From: Paenibacillus glucanolyticus NBRC 15330
GTDB taxonomy: Bacteria > Bacillota > Bacilli > Paenibacillales > Paenibacillaceae
Assembly (NCBI RefSeq): GCF_004000885.1
Contig: NZ_BIMC01000001.1
Span: 62,001 to 126,000, forward strand
Length of the DNA: 64,000 nucleotides
Direction: 5' to 3'
The position numbers and the translations under genes were made by a program. Shown in pieces: positions 1 to 8,852 of the stretch (position 1 is its first letter; each line of letters opens with the position of its first letter). The notes under the pieces were generated by a model. That model had not been told where the DNA came from, made no database searches, and saw only the letters and a list, made by a program, of their open reading frames with translations.

Positions 1-1308
1 TATCAAGCGGCCTGTAAAGCTCAGCTGGAATGGGACAAGGTTAATCCTTACAATAAACGCGATATCCTTGAGAATGCCGTTAAATATATTGAAGTGAATG
101 AGGAAGAGATTACGTCCATTATTGTTCAGGAGCTGGGCGGAACGCGGCTGAAGGCCGCATTTGAAATCGGTCTTGTGAAAAATATCATAAAGGAAGCAGC
201 TACATTCCCTCTTAGAATGGAGGGTAAGATTCTGCCTTCTGTAGAGAACGGCAAGGAGAACCGGCTGTACCGTATGCCCGCTGGCGTAGTTGGGGTGATC
301 AGTCCGTTTAACTTCCCTTTCTTCCTGTCCATGAAATCAGTTGCACCGGCGCTGGGTGCTGGCAATGGAGTGGTACTGAAACCGCACGAGGATTCACCTA
401 TTACGGGTGGAACTCTGATTGGCAAGATTTTTGAGGAAGCCGGTGTACCGAAGGGCCTGTTGAACGTAGTGGTGACAGATATCAAGGAGATCGGCGATGC
501 GTTTGTTGAGCATCCGATCCCGAGAATTATTTCCTTTACGGGTTCCACTAAGGTTGGGAGCTATATTGGACAATTGGCTGTCAAGAATTTCAAAAAACCG
601 CTGCTGGAGCTTGGGGGAAATAGCGCGTTCATTATTATGGAGGATGCGGATATCGACTACGCGGTGCAAGCGGCGACATTCAGCAGATTCACGCACCAAG
701 GTCAGATTTGCATGTCGGCCAACCGAATTCTGGTACAGAAGACGATCTATCAGGAATTTATCGATAAATTCGGAGCGAAGGTCTCTACGCTTACAACAGG
801 TGACCCGAGTGATCCTCAGACCATCCTTGGACCCGTCATCAACAACCGTCAGGCAGAGACACTGCAGCAGCTGATTGCACAGGGCATTGAGCAAGGGGCG
901 GTTCCGCTGTTGAAAGGTCAGATTACGGGCAGAATGGTGGAGCCTACCATCCTCATAGACGTCAAACCGGATATGGTGGTAGCGCAAGAGGAGCTGTTTG
1001 GCCCGGTTGTGTGTATCATTCCGTTCGAAACAGAAGCAGAAGCTATTGAAATTGCCAACCATTCACGTTTTGGGCTTAGCGGGGCTATTCATACCTCCAA
1101 TCTGGAGCGTGGGGTAGAGATGGCGAAGAAAATCCACACCGGTATGATCCATGTGAATGATGTCACGATTAACGACGAGCCGATTGTTGCTTTTGGGGGA
1201 GAGAAACAGTCCGGGCTGGGCCGCTTGAATGGGGCATGGAGCCTGGATGAATTCACCACGATGAAGTGGATATCGGTTCATTACGGACAAAGGAAATTCC
1301 CGTACTAA
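1..1308 (+). CDS. Aldehyde dehydrogenase, YfmT-like (5' end outside window)
   Basis: NAD(P)-dependent oxidation of an aldehyde to the acid in the cytoplasm. The frame is open from base 1, so the true start lies upstream and 435 residues are visible (a full enzyme has about 485). Family motifs are present: SPFNFPFF, the glutamate in LLELGGNS, the catalytic cysteine in GQICMSANR (codon near 709), and the C-terminal QEELFGPV block. It is followed 18 bp downstream by a soluble chemotaxis transducer. In Bacillus subtilis, yfmT (a vanillin/benzaldehyde-type dehydrogenase) is likewise next to yfmS, so an aromatic aldehyde substrate is plausible but inferred. The family is certain; the substrate is not. 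Confidence 0.93.
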   Translation, partial: YQAACKAQLEWDKVNPYNKRDILENAVKYIEVNEEEITSIIVQELGGTRLKAAFEIGLVKNIIKEAATFPLRMEGKILPSVENGKENRLYRMPAGVVGVISPFNFPFFLSMKSVAPALGAGNGVVLKPHEDSPITGGTLIGKIFEEAGVPKGLLNVVVTDIKEIGDAFVEHPIPRIISFTGSTKVGSYIGQLAVKNFKKPLLELGGNSAFIIMEDADIDYAVQAATFSRFTHQGQICMSANRILVQKTIYQEFIDKFGAKVSTLTTGDPSDPQTILGPVINNRQAETLQQLIAQGIEQGAVPLLKGQITGRMVEPTILIDVKPDMVVAQEELFGPVVCIIPFETEAEAIEIANHSRFGLSGAIHTSNLERGVEMAKKIHTGMIHVNDVTINDEPIVAFGGEKQSGLGRLNGAWSLDEFTTMKWISVHYGQRKFPY

Positions 1309-1326
1309 GGGCTGGGGGGAGATAGG

Positions 1327-2202
1327 ATGGTAAATGTGACTGAAGTTCAAACACAGCATGAGCTGATCCGAGCTTTTGTAAGGATAGCTCCACTGCTGAA
1401 TAATCTTACGAATGATGACATCACCATTGGCATATATGATACGGAGAAACTGATCATCAACTATCCGGGCAAAACGTTCTCATTGAATGTGAGCCCAGGC
1501 GACCCTTTAATGGAAGGGGATATCGTCACTAACGCGATCAGGAATAATACGGCTCTATCCGCGGTCGTTCCGAAAGAGCTGTTTGGTTTCCCGCTTGCTG
1601 CACGCGCGATCCCGCTGCATGACGAGCAGGGCCGCGTTATTGGCGGCGTAGGCATGGGGACCAGCCTCGAGAAAGCGAATAAGCTTTTTGAGATGGCCGA
1701 AAGCTTCTCTGCTATTGTCGAACAGACAACGGCGTCCATTGAAGATATAAGCCAATCGGTTTCTCACCTCACCGAGCGTGTAACCAACGTAACGACTCAA
1801 ATGAAGGACGTCAGCTCAAGTGCTCAGCAGATCGGTAAGATTTCCACCGTGGTTAAGGAGATTTCGGAGCAGAGTAACATGCTGGGGCTGAATGCTTCCA
1901 TCGAAGCAGCAAGAGCAGGTGAAGCGGGAAGAGGTTTCTCCGTCGTTGCCGATGAGATCCGGAAGCTGGCGACCATCTCCAAAGAGAATGTGGATCGGAT
2001 TAATGGAATTACGAAGAATATTCAGGAACTGCTGCTGGGATTAAATCATGCTTTTTCTGATATTCACACGTTAACTGACAGCCAGTCAGGGGCGATTCGA
2101 GAATTCTCGGTAACGATCCAGGAAATAAGCAATAAAGCCGAGGAATTAGCCCAGGTGGCAGAAGAAACTCTTTTCTCAAAAGAAAGCAAGCCCATTGTTT
2201 AG
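1327..2202 (+). CDS. Soluble methyl-accepting chemotaxis-type transducer, YfmS-like
   Basis: A 291-residue cytoplasmic chemoreceptor with no membrane segment. The N-terminal ~120 residues form a small sensory domain (contains [16 protein letters not shown] before the signalling part). The C-terminal half is an MCP signalling domain with the conserved hairpin tip [20 protein letters not shown] (near residues 195-215), which contacts CheA/CheW. It is shorter than membrane MCPs and lacks HAMP and periplasmic parts. A GGGGGAG ribosome binding site precedes the ATG. It is probably co-transcribed with the upstream aldehyde dehydrogenase, so it may sense a related compound or redox state (inference). 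A terminator follows at once. Confidence 0.9.
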   Translation: MVNVTEVQTQHELIRAFVRIAPLLNNLTNDDITIGIYDTEKLIINYPGKTFSLNVSPGDPLMEGDIVTNAIRNNTALSAVVPKELFGFPLAARAIPLHDEQGRVIGGVGMGTSLEKANKLFEMAESFSAIVEQTTASIEDISQSVSHLTERVTNVTTQMKDVSSSAQQIGKISTVVKEISEQSNMLGLNASIEAARAGEAGRGFSVVADEIRKLATISKENVDRINGITKNIQELLLGLNHAFSDIHTLTDSQSGAIREFSVTIQEISNKAEELAQVAEETLFSKESKPIV

Positions 2203-2211
2203 TATCGAAGA

Positions 2212-2236
2212 AGCCGCGATCATCGCGGCTTTTTTT
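2212..2236 (+). terminator. Rho-independent terminator after the chemotaxis gene
   Basis: AGCCGCGAT pairs with ATCGCGGCT across a one-base centre and is followed by seven T. It begins 9 bp after the stop codon. Confidence 0.92.
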
Positions 2237-2399
2237 GTTGGAAACCGACGCGGGTGAGATACAGTCACGTTAATATGGTTAATAAGTTCATAGAAGATCA
2301 GTCAGCCCGATGATAGGATATAAATACATGTAGGGCTCTTATTTAGGGGATACTATTTGTCGATTCATTTTAATATTTTGAAGAAGGAGCTCTTGCACA

Positions 2400-3215
2400 G
2401 TGGTAGACTTCCTAATGAAATTCAATCCGATTACGCAAGCATTCATTGCGACTTTGTTTACATGGGGAATGACTGCATTAGGGGCAGCCCTTGTGTTTAT
2501 GACAAAAACATTAAACCAGCGACTATTGGACAGCATGTTAGGTTTCGCCGGTGGTGTCATGATTGCCGCTAGTTATTGGTCTTTATTAGCGCCAGCTATA
2601 ACCATGTCGGAAGGAAATCCCATAGGGAACTGGTTTCCGGCAGCCTTTGGATTCTTATTAGGCGGGGTGTTTCTGTGGGGAATTGATAAAATATTACCTC
2701 ACCTTCATCCCAATTCTTCGATTGCTGGTGCGGAAGGATATCTTCCAAAACGAAGAAAAAGAAGTACATTGCTGGTGCTCGCCATTACGCTTCATAATAT
2801 TCCGGAAGGCTTGGCAGTAGGGATAGCCTTTGGTGCGCTCGCCCATGGGGGAACCGAAGCTTCCCTGGCTGGTGCTCTGACGCTGGCCCTCGGCATTGGC
2901 ATACAAAACTTCCCGGAAGGCGTGGCGGTTTCCATGCCTCTAAGAGGAGAAGGGATGTCTCGAAGAAAGAGCTTTTTCTATGGACAGTTTTCGGGTATGG
3001 TCGAGCCCATCGCTGCCGTAATCGGTGCAGTGGCTGTCTCATTTATTGAACCTTTATTACCTTACGCATTAAGCTTTGCAGCTGGAGCTATGATCTTTGT
3101 AGTAGCCGAAGAGGTTATACCCAGTTCGCAAGAAAAAGGCAATAAGGATCTAGCGTCAATGAGTTTAATGTTCGGCTTCACATTGATGATGATTCTTGAT
3201 GTTGCATTAGGATAA
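2400..3215 (+). CDS. ZIP family divalent metal transporter (GufA-like)
   Basis: A 271-residue inner-membrane carrier expected to import Zn2+ or another divalent cation. About eight hydrophobic segments are visible. The two ZIP signature helices carry metal ligands: [10 protein letters not shown] and, one helix later, [10 protein letters not shown]. The central loop has a short His/Lys/Arg-rich stretch (LPHLHP, KRRKR). The start is taken as GTG because AAGGAG lies about 10 bp upstream; an in-frame ATG 15 bp downstream is the alternative. It is a single-gene unit with its own terminator. No Zur-like operator was recognised upstream. Confidence 0.9.
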   Translation: MVDFLMKFNPITQAFIATLFTWGMTALGAALVFMTKTLNQRLLDSMLGFAGGVMIAASYWSLLAPAITMSEGNPIGNWFPAAFGFLLGGVFLWGIDKILPHLHPNSSIAGAEGYLPKRRKRSTLLVLAITLHNIPEGLAVGIAFGALAHGGTEASLAGALTLALGIGIQNFPEGVAVSMPLRGEGMSRRKSFFYGQFSGMVEPIAAVIGAVAVSFIEPLLPYALSFAAGAMIFVVAEEVIPSSQEKGNKDLASMSLMFGFTLMMILDVALG

Positions 3216-3262
3216 ATGACAGGAACATGTATGTATAGAGAATTCAATTTTCTTAGAGAAGA

Positions 3263-3297
3263 AGGCCATGAAGGATGATTCCTTTCATGGCCTTTTA
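3263..3297 (+). terminator. Terminator between the ZIP gene and the YjcZ-like gene
   Basis: AAGGCCATGAA and TTCATGGCCTT form a long stem with a short loop, followed by TTTT. It lies between convergent genes and may serve both strands. Confidence 0.85.
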
Positions 3298-3324
3298 CTG
3301 AGCTAGGCTGATGATTGGTTCTTA

Positions 3325-3438
3325 TTAGATAAAAGCACTTGTGATGATAACCAGCAAGATGAACAATACCAAGATTGCTCCTACACCGTTACCATATCCA
3401 CCATATCCACCATATCCACCTTCTACTACTTCTCCCAT
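3325..3438 (-). CDS. YjcZ-type glycine/tyrosine-rich mini-protein (37 aa)
   Basis: A very short gene. Its product starts MGEVVEGGYGGYGGYG and ends in a hydrophobic helix with the typical VLFILLVIITSAFI tail, the pattern of the YjcZ family of Bacillales (annotated as sporulation or spore-associated proteins). The ATG at 3436-3438 is preceded on the minus strand by AGGAGG with good spacing. The Gly-Gly-Tyr triplet repeat is encoded by a nearly perfect 9-bp DNA repeat. The role is unknown beyond the family; one membrane segment is predicted. Confidence 0.85.
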   Translation of the reverse strand: MGEVVEGGYGGYGGYGNGVGAILVLFILLVIITSAFI

Positions 3439-3466
3439 GGCTCATTCCCTCCTCCTTGTAAAGCAT

Positions 3467-3568
3467 ATGATATTCTATGATGATCTGATGGAAAGGACAG
3501 GGTGTTCCGGCAATGAAGTTTTGAAGTGGGTAGAATCAGAGCTAGAGAGCGATAATGAAGCAGCTTAA
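3467..3568 (+). CDS. Possible small ORF, 33 aa, unknown function
   Basis: An ATG-initiated frame encodes an acidic peptide ending NEVLKWVESELESDNEAA. It looks protein-like in composition, but the ribosome binding site is poor and no family was recognised. It is divergent from the YjcZ-like gene. Low confidence. Confidence 0.25.
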   Translation: MIFYDDLMERTGCSGNEVLKWVESELESDNEAA

Positions 3569-3610
3569 TCCAGCTCGATTCTGTTACAATAGATATACTA
3601 TCTTATAGAA

Positions 3611-4276
3611 ATGATGTTGATCATGAAAATTGAACTGGGACACCAACAAATCGAAATTCATGTGGAATACGGTCCACGGAAAAAACTCTCGATCCATATC
3701 CATCCCTCAGGGCTGGTTACGGTGAAGGCACCGAATTATACGAGTGATGATGTGGTGATACATACCGTAAGGCAGTATGAGAACAAGATATTGAAGCAAT
3801 TGCAAGCCATCGAAGCAGCACGTACCTCACCGAAGGTCAGGGAATACGAAGAGGAAGGCAAGTTCCTTCATCTCGGTCAATATTGTTCGCTTCATGAGTT
3901 AATCGAGACGAAGGGGCGTACGGAAGAAGAGCTTCAGAACGATTTGAAGAAGTTCTATTTTGCAAGCTGCAAGAAGGTAGTCGGTGAACGCATCAAAATC
4001 TATCAGAAGCTGCTGAAAGTCACGCCTAAATCCTTCATCATCGAGGAGTCCCGAACAAAATGGGGCAGCTGCAGCTCGGCTAAACATCTCACCTTCAACT
4101 ATCGTCTTGCGATGGCGCCCATCGAGGTCATTGACTACGTGGTCATTCATGAGCTTTGTCATCTCTTGCATATGAACCACGATCGATCCTTTTGGCGGCT
4201 TGTCGGAAGTGTAATGAAGGATTACAAGGAAAAGGAAGCATTCCTCGCCAGGTATGGTCACGCCATGACATTGTAA
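3611..4276 (+). CDS. Zinc metallopeptidase of the YgjP / DUF45 type
   Basis: A 221-residue cytoplasmic protein with the zinc-binding motif HELCH (in VVIHELCHLLHMNH, near residues 178-191) and the family-typical TKWGSCSS block upstream of it. These identify the M48-like YgjP/SprT group (often annotated as M48 family metallopeptidase or YgjP). No signal peptide is visible. The substrate is unknown. Two ATGs are possible (3611 and 3623); neither has a strong ribosome binding site. It is a single-gene unit. Confidence 0.87.
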   Translation: MMLIMKIELGHQQIEIHVEYGPRKKLSIHIHPSGLVTVKAPNYTSDDVVIHTVRQYENKILKQLQAIEAARTSPKVREYEEEGKFLHLGQYCSLHELIETKGRTEEELQNDLKKFYFASCKKVVGERIKIYQKLLKVTPKSFIIEESRTKWGSCSSAKHLTFNYRLAMAPIEVIDYVVIHELCHLLHMNHDRSFWRLVGSVMKDYKEKEAFLARYGHAMTL

Positions 4277-4521
4277 CGCTTCAAGAAGCTCCGTGGAGAT
4301 GCTTGTGGACAAAACACCTCTACTCGGGGTGAATCTGTCACCCTGTATGATCTATCCGTCTACATCAATGCCATACGAAGTGGATGGGATTACACGCTTG
4401 TGAACAATATAATGGGCATAATAAACGCCGATTTTCTTAAGGATGAATTGCATTTAGATAAGCAGCTGAACAAAAATCAAGATAGAACTTCATGTGGACG
4501 ATAACTCAAGTTATCACAAGA

Positions 4522-4556
4522 AGAGAACGCCTGAATCAGGCGTTCTCTTTATATTC
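4522..4556. terminator. Bidirectional terminator between convergent genes
   Basis: AGAGAACGCCTGA pairs perfectly with TCAGGCGTTCTCT over a one-base centre, with T-rich DNA on the plus side. It separates the metallopeptidase from the convergent GntR gene. The remaining ~245 bp after 4276 contain nothing else I recognise. Confidence 0.88.
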
Positions 4557-4588
4557 TTTTCAAGCCTGTTTTGTTCCAGGACGGTCTT

Positions 4589-5242
4589 TTAAAACCGCCC
4601 TGTAGCCAGCATACGCTCTCTGGATATGCGGCTGAGAGAGAGGACGACCGCCTGCGCTGCTCCATAATCATGGCTTGATAGAGCTTGAAGTGTATCCCGG
4701 TTGATTCCGATCGCGCTGTAATGCTTGATATGTGGAGTTTGCTTGAAGCGGACGATCGCATACATGCATAATTTATCCCGAAATGAGTCAAACGTGCTCA
4801 GCATTACGCCGTTGCCCAAGGATTCTACAATTTCTCGCATTAATAGGAAATGATGCTTGGTGTATAACGGATAATCATCCATCTGCTCGGCGATTCGCTG
4901 TGCCTCAACATGAGCTGCAAGCGACTCCAAGTTTAGGCGAATCTCCCGCTTCGGGTCTTTCATGATTTCGAAACAATAGAAGAGCATGGACTGAATTTGT
5001 TCAATTAAATCGAGAAACTCCTTGCTGCTCACTTCCTTGACCAACACGCCGCGATTTTTGAGAGAGGTAACATAGCCTTCCGACTCCAGACGGGCAATCG
5101 CATGGCGGACCGGTGTACGGCTCATTTGATACTCCTCGGCTAATTCATTCTCCGATAGCAGGGTGCCCGGCATGAGTTCTCCGAGAACCATCCGCTCACG
5201 CAGCAGCAGGTATGCTGTGTCGACAAGCGATATTTTGTTCAT
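4589..5242 (-). CDS. GntR-family (FCD/FadR-type) transcriptional regulator
   Basis: A DNA-binding regulator. The N-terminal winged helix is clear (LSENELAEEYQMSRTPVRHA, then LESEGYVTSLKNRGVLVKEV), followed by an all-helical C-terminal ligand domain of the FCD type. The start MNKISLVDTAYLL at 5242 is chosen because AAAGGAAC precedes it; an upstream in-frame ATG at 5299 would add 19 untypical residues. The gene is divergent from the phosphonate-type transporter operon, so it probably controls it (inference). A short dyad, TGTG-TAC-CACA, at 5426-5436 is a candidate operator. Confidence 0.9.
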   Translation of the reverse strand: MNKISLVDTAYLLLRERMVLGELMPGTLLSENELAEEYQMSRTPVRHAIARLESEGYVTSLKNRGVLVKEVSSKEFLDLIEQIQSMLFYCFEIMKDPKREIRLNLESLAAHVEAQRIAEQMDDYPLYTKHHFLLMREIVESLGNGVMLSTFDSFRDKLCMYAIVRFKQTPHIKHYSAIGINRDTLQALSSHDYGAAQAVVLSLSRISRERMLATGRF

Positions 5243-5425
5243 ATAAGTAGTTCCTTTCTGCCCACGACCAGTGTTTCTTGAGATGGTCTCTTTCGACACT
5301 CCACGTTATTTTAACATTTTACCCTATATTAACAGTCTTCTAAGAAGGTGCGCAACCAATTCGGAAATTTAACAAACCTGTTCATCTGCGAAGATATCCT
5401 TCTTACATTCAACTTGTATCCTACT

Positions 5426-5436
5426 TGTGTACCACA
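5426..5436. promoter_or_regulatory. Candidate GntR operator upstream of phnD
   Basis: TGTGTACCACA is an interrupted dyad (TGTG/CACA) about 20 bp upstream of the phnD ribosome binding site, in the intergenic region shared with the divergent GntR gene. It resembles FadR-type GntR sites only loosely. Confidence 0.3.
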
Positions 5437-5467
5437 GAATATGAGATCTATTTCAGGAGGATATAGG

Positions 5468-6391
5468 ATGCTAAAAAACAAAAGACACACAGGTCGCCAA
5501 AGTTTGATTCTAACGCTTGTCATGATGATGGTTATTCTCTCCGGCTGCGGAACTGCCGCAAGTTCCGAATCCGGGAGCGAAGGAATTCCGGAAGTCATCC
5601 GCGTGGGCATGATGCCAAGTGAAGAGGGGGAGATGAATCGTTCCCAGGAGCAGCTGGCCAAAGACATTACAGATGCAACAGGCATTCCTGCCGAAATATT
5701 TGTAGCTGAGGATTACAATATGGTTATTGAAGCGCTTCGTGCAGGTAAAATCGAGATTGGACTCATTGGTCCGTTTGGCTACATCATCGCAACGGAGCGG
5801 GCGAACGCCAAGCTGCTTGTCCGTTCTGAAAGTGGACAATCATCCAACACCGTCATTCTCGTTCGTGAAGACTCCCCTTATCAAAGTGTAAAAGATTTGA
5901 AAGGCAAAGATTTTCTATTCGTCGATCCGGCATCGACTTCAGGTAACTTGTATCCCCGTGCCACGCTGATGAATGAACTCGGCCTGGCAAACAATGAGCT
6001 GGAATCCTTTTTCGGCAGCGTCGCCTTCTCGGGCGGACATGACAAATCGCTCCTTGCCCTGGCAAATAACAATGCCGACGCAATCGGAACGTCCAGTTTG
6101 ATGCTGCCGATGCTGGCAGAATCGGGTCTTGTTAAAGAAGAAGATTTCCGCGTGATCGCCGAGTCCGAGCCCATCGTTGGCGGTGCTCCGCTGCTGTATC
6201 GGCAAGATCTGCCTGAAGAGCTGGTAACCAAGCTTCGAGAGCTTATGCTGGATTATCACACTAAAAATCCTGAGTTTATGGAAAGCGTAGGCGCTTCTTC
6301 ATTTGTAGAGGGGAGCGACAGTGATTTTGATCCGATTCGTAAAGTCGCTAAAGCGCTTGAAATGTCCCCTGAGGAATTGCTGAGCAAATAG
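5468..6391 (+). CDS. phnD: Phosphonate/phosphite-type ABC transporter, substrate-binding lipoprotein
   Basis: A 307-residue PhnD-family binding protein. It starts MLKNKRH and has a lipoprotein signal ending in VILSGC (lipobox cysteine near residue 28), so it is tethered outside the membrane. The start at 5468 is fixed by AGGAGG at 5455-5460; the frame also extends upstream without a ribosome binding site. Family features include IRVGMMPSEEGEMNR near the N-terminus of the mature protein and the GLIGPFGYI and FVDPASTSGNLYP blocks. It is the first gene of phnD-phnC-phnE-phnE-phosphatase. The ligand could be phosphonate, phosphite or a phosphate ester; sequence alone does not decide. Confidence 0.9.
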   Translation: MLKNKRHTGRQSLILTLVMMMVILSGCGTAASSESGSEGIPEVIRVGMMPSEEGEMNRSQEQLAKDITDATGIPAEIFVAEDYNMVIEALRAGKIEIGLIGPFGYIIATERANAKLLVRSESGQSSNTVILVREDSPYQSVKDLKGKDFLFVDPASTSGNLYPRATLMNELGLANNELESFFGSVAFSGGHDKSLLALANNNADAIGTSSLMLPMLAESGLVKEEDFRVIAESEPIVGGAPLLYRQDLPEELVTKLRELMLDYHTKNPEFMESVGASSFVEGSDSDFDPIRKVAKALEMSPEELLSK

Positions 6392-6415
6392 AGATAAACA
6401 AGGGAGGATTTAAAC

Positions 6416-7183
6416 ATGACACTATTGCAAGTGGAAGGCCTGTCTAAAATATATCCGGATGGAACCAAAGCACTTGACAACCTGAATTTAGAGATTCGTC
6501 CGGGAGAGTTCGTTGTTGTTATCGGACCCAGTGGTGCCGGCAAGAGCACATTGCTGCGCAGCTTGAACCGTATGATCGAGCCGACAAACGGGAAGATACG
6601 TTTTAAAGGCGAGGAGACAATGGGGATCAAGGGGAAAAAGCTGCGCGAAATGCGCCGCCATATGGGCATGATTTTTCAGGGATATAATCTTGTCACCCGC
6701 GTAACGGTAATCAAAAATGTGCTTCATGGCCGCCTCGGTTATATGAGTCCGTTCAAGGGCGCGCTTGGCCTCTACTCCAAATCGGATACGGAAGCTGCCA
6801 AGAGCATGCTGCAGCGTGTCGGGTTATATGAGCAAATGTACAAACGCGCCGATGAGCTTAGTGGAGGCCAGCAGCAGCGAGTAGGGATTGCGCGAGCCTT
6901 ATCCCAGAAGCCGGACTTGATATTAGCGGATGAACCGATTGCGAGCCTGGATCCGGCTTCCTCCGAGACGATCATGCATTATCTGTACACGATCTGCAAG
7001 GAAGAGGGCATCGCCTGCCTGTGCAATCTTCATCAGGTTGAAATCGCCAAGAAGTATGCCACCCGCATCATTGGTATCCACAAAGGTTCCAAAGTGTTTG
7101 ACGGGTCCCCCGAGGAGCTCACAGACGATATGATCCAGCTCATCTACAACCAGAGCCATGCTAGAGTGAAGGAGACCGCCTGA
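6416..7183 (+). CDS. phnC: Phosphonate-type ABC transporter, ATP-binding protein
   Basis: A 255-residue cytoplasmic ATPase that powers the importer. Walker [10 protein letters not shown] (about residues 38-46), Q-loop [10 protein letters not shown], signature LSGGQQQR, Walker [15 protein letters not shown] and the H-loop in CNLHQVEIA are all intact. Length and motifs match PhnC. An AGGGAGG ribosome binding site lies 24 bp after phnD, and the next gene follows with a 1-bp gap, so translation is likely coupled. Confidence 0.93.
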   Translation: MTLLQVEGLSKIYPDGTKALDNLNLEIRPGEFVVVIGPSGAGKSTLLRSLNRMIEPTNGKIRFKGEETMGIKGKKLREMRRHMGMIFQGYNLVTRVTVIKNVLHGRLGYMSPFKGALGLYSKSDTEAAKSMLQRVGLYEQMYKRADELSGGQQQRVGIARALSQKPDLILADEPIASLDPASSETIMHYLYTICKEEGIACLCNLHQVEIAKKYATRIIGIHKGSKVFDGSPEELTDDMIQLIYNQSHARVKETA

Positions 7184-7184
7184 C

Positions 7185-7976
7185 ATGAATGCGGCACAAA
7201 TGCAATCCGCTCGTAAAATGAAACGGACCCAGACGATACTGTTCCTCATCGTGCTGCTGGCTCTTGTTATCTGGTCTTCAATCGGCGCCGAATTTTCGCT
7301 TCCCGCGCTGTTTGCAGGGGTGGGGGAAAGCTTTCGCTTTATCTTTCTCGATTTTCTGCCGCCGGATTTCTCTTCACTGCCGAAGCTCCTCGAGCCTGCG
7401 ATGCAGACCATATACATGAGCGTCGTGGCGATGGTTATCGGTTCGATTGTAGCCGGACTCCTGTCCTTCTTAGCGGCAGCCACGACAAGTCCGCATCCTT
7501 ATCTGCAGGTGTTTGTCCGAGCGGCTACGTCGTTGTTCCGGAACATTCCGGTTGTCATCTGGACTATCCTGCTGGTCGCAGCTTTCGGGCTCGGCACTAT
7601 CGTTGGCACGATGTCGCTCATATTGATCTCGATTGGCATGCTGACCCGATCCTTTGCGGAGGTGCTTGAGGAAATCGACATGGGCCAGGTGGAAGCGGTT
7701 CGCGCGGCTGGAGGTAGTTATTTTCAAGTATTGTCTCAAGCGGTCATCCCGCAATTCATGCCTGGATTTATCGGCTGGAGCCTGTACAATTTCGAAATTA
7801 ATGTGCGCGCTTCGACGATTGTCGGGATGGTTGGCGGGGGAGGCCTCGGTTTTATTCTGCAATCCAATCTGAAATTGTTTCAGTACCAGAAAGCCAGCAT
7901 GGCTGTACTTCTCGTGCTTGTCATTGTTCTTGTAGTTGAAACGATCACCAATCGTGTAAGGGAGCGGATCATATGA
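7185..7976 (+). CDS. phnE: Phosphonate-type ABC transporter, permease 1
   Basis: A 263-residue inner-membrane permease with about six hydrophobic segments. It contains the conserved cytoplasmic loop VEAVRAAGGSYFQVLSQAVI, the EAA-type motif that docks on the ATPase, and a glycine-rich GMVGGGGLGF segment typical of PhnE. It starts one base after phnC and overlaps the next permease by 4 bp (ATGA), so the two permeases are translationally coupled and probably form a heterodimer. Confidence 0.92.
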   Translation: MNAAQMQSARKMKRTQTILFLIVLLALVIWSSIGAEFSLPALFAGVGESFRFIFLDFLPPDFSSLPKLLEPAMQTIYMSVVAMVIGSIVAGLLSFLAAATTSPHPYLQVFVRAATSLFRNIPVVIWTILLVAAFGLGTIVGTMSLILISIGMLTRSFAEVLEEIDMGQVEAVRAAGGSYFQVLSQAVIPQFMPGFIGWSLYNFEINVRASTIVGMVGGGGLGFILQSNLKLFQYQKASMAVLLVLVIVLVVETITNRVRERII

Positions 7977-8812
7977 GGGCGCAATGGAATGAGCCAAAAC
8001 CATCCCTGACGGTGCTTACGTCTATGGCGGAGCCCAAAAAACCCAAAAAGAACCGCCTTCTTGTGGTGGGAATGCCTCTTGTTGCCTTGCTGTTTGTGTT
8101 CAGCTTAATTCAGCTGCAATTCGACTATTCTCGGATCGCCGCAGGTTTCATGAAGCTCATGGGCATTGTCCAAGTCATGTTTCCTCCCGACTTTACGGCG
8201 TGGCGGCATGTGCTTCTGGCAGCGATGGAATCGTTGCAGGTCGCCATTCTGGGAACCGTGCTGGGTATCCTGATTGCTTTTTTTCTCTCCTTTTTGGCAG
8301 CAAGCAATCTGACGCCCCATCCGTTCATTGCGTGGATCATCCAAAGTGCCGCTTCGCTGCTGCGTGCGATACCGACTGTCGTGTGGGCGCTTATTTTTAT
8401 CGTGTCTGTCGGGCTTGGATCGCTTCCAGGCGTGCTGGCTATTACCGTGTCTGCGGCAGGCATGCTCATTAAAGTATTCGCGCAATCGCTGGAAGAGGTC
8501 GACAAAGGCGTGCTGGAAGCGATGCAGGCCACCGGCGCCAGCTGGCTTGCCATCGTCATGCAGGGTATTTTGCCAACGGTAAAGACGGCCTTTATTGCCT
8601 GGTGCGTACTGCGGTTCGAGGGGGACCTTGGAGAATCTACGATTCTTGGCGCAGTCGGTGCAGGCGGTATCGGATATGAGCTGACCCATGCGATGAAATC
8701 GTATAATTTTGCCGGGGCTTTGTTTGTCGGTCTCGTTATCTTTATCATGGTATTCAGCGTAGAGCTTGTGGCGAATCGATATAAAATGAATCTGAAAGTT
8801 CGTAAACACTAA
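7973..8812 (+). CDS. phnE: Phosphonate-type ABC transporter, permease 2
   Basis: A 279-residue paralogue of the preceding permease. It carries its own EAA loop (LEAMQATGASWLAIVMQGI) and the GAVGAGGIGYEL segment. A charged lysine-rich N-terminus (EPKKPKKNR) precedes the first membrane helix. It overlaps the upstream permease by 4 bp. Two PhnE copies in one operon are common in Gram-positive relatives. No C-P lyase genes follow; a phosphatase gene does. Confidence 0.92.
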   Translation: MRAQWNEPKPSLTVLTSMAEPKKPKKNRLLVVGMPLVALLFVFSLIQLQFDYSRIAAGFMKLMGIVQVMFPPDFTAWRHVLLAAMESLQVAILGTVLGILIAFFLSFLAASNLTPHPFIAWIIQSAASLLRAIPTVVWALIFIVSVGLGSLPGVLAITVSAAGMLIKVFAQSLEEVDKGVLEAMQATGASWLAIVMQGILPTVKTAFIAWCVLRFEGDLGESTILGAVGAGGIGYELTHAMKSYNFAGALFVGLVIFIMVFSVELVANRYKMNLKVRKH

Positions 8813-8852
8813 CCACTTGTTAAATAAAAATAGGAAATGAGGAGTTCTGATC

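Noticed and set aside
3394..3420. Short CCATATCCA repeats, considered as a CRISPR-like or satellite repeat
   Set aside because: They encode the Gly-Gly-Tyr repeat of the YjcZ-type protein on the minus strand; no spacers.
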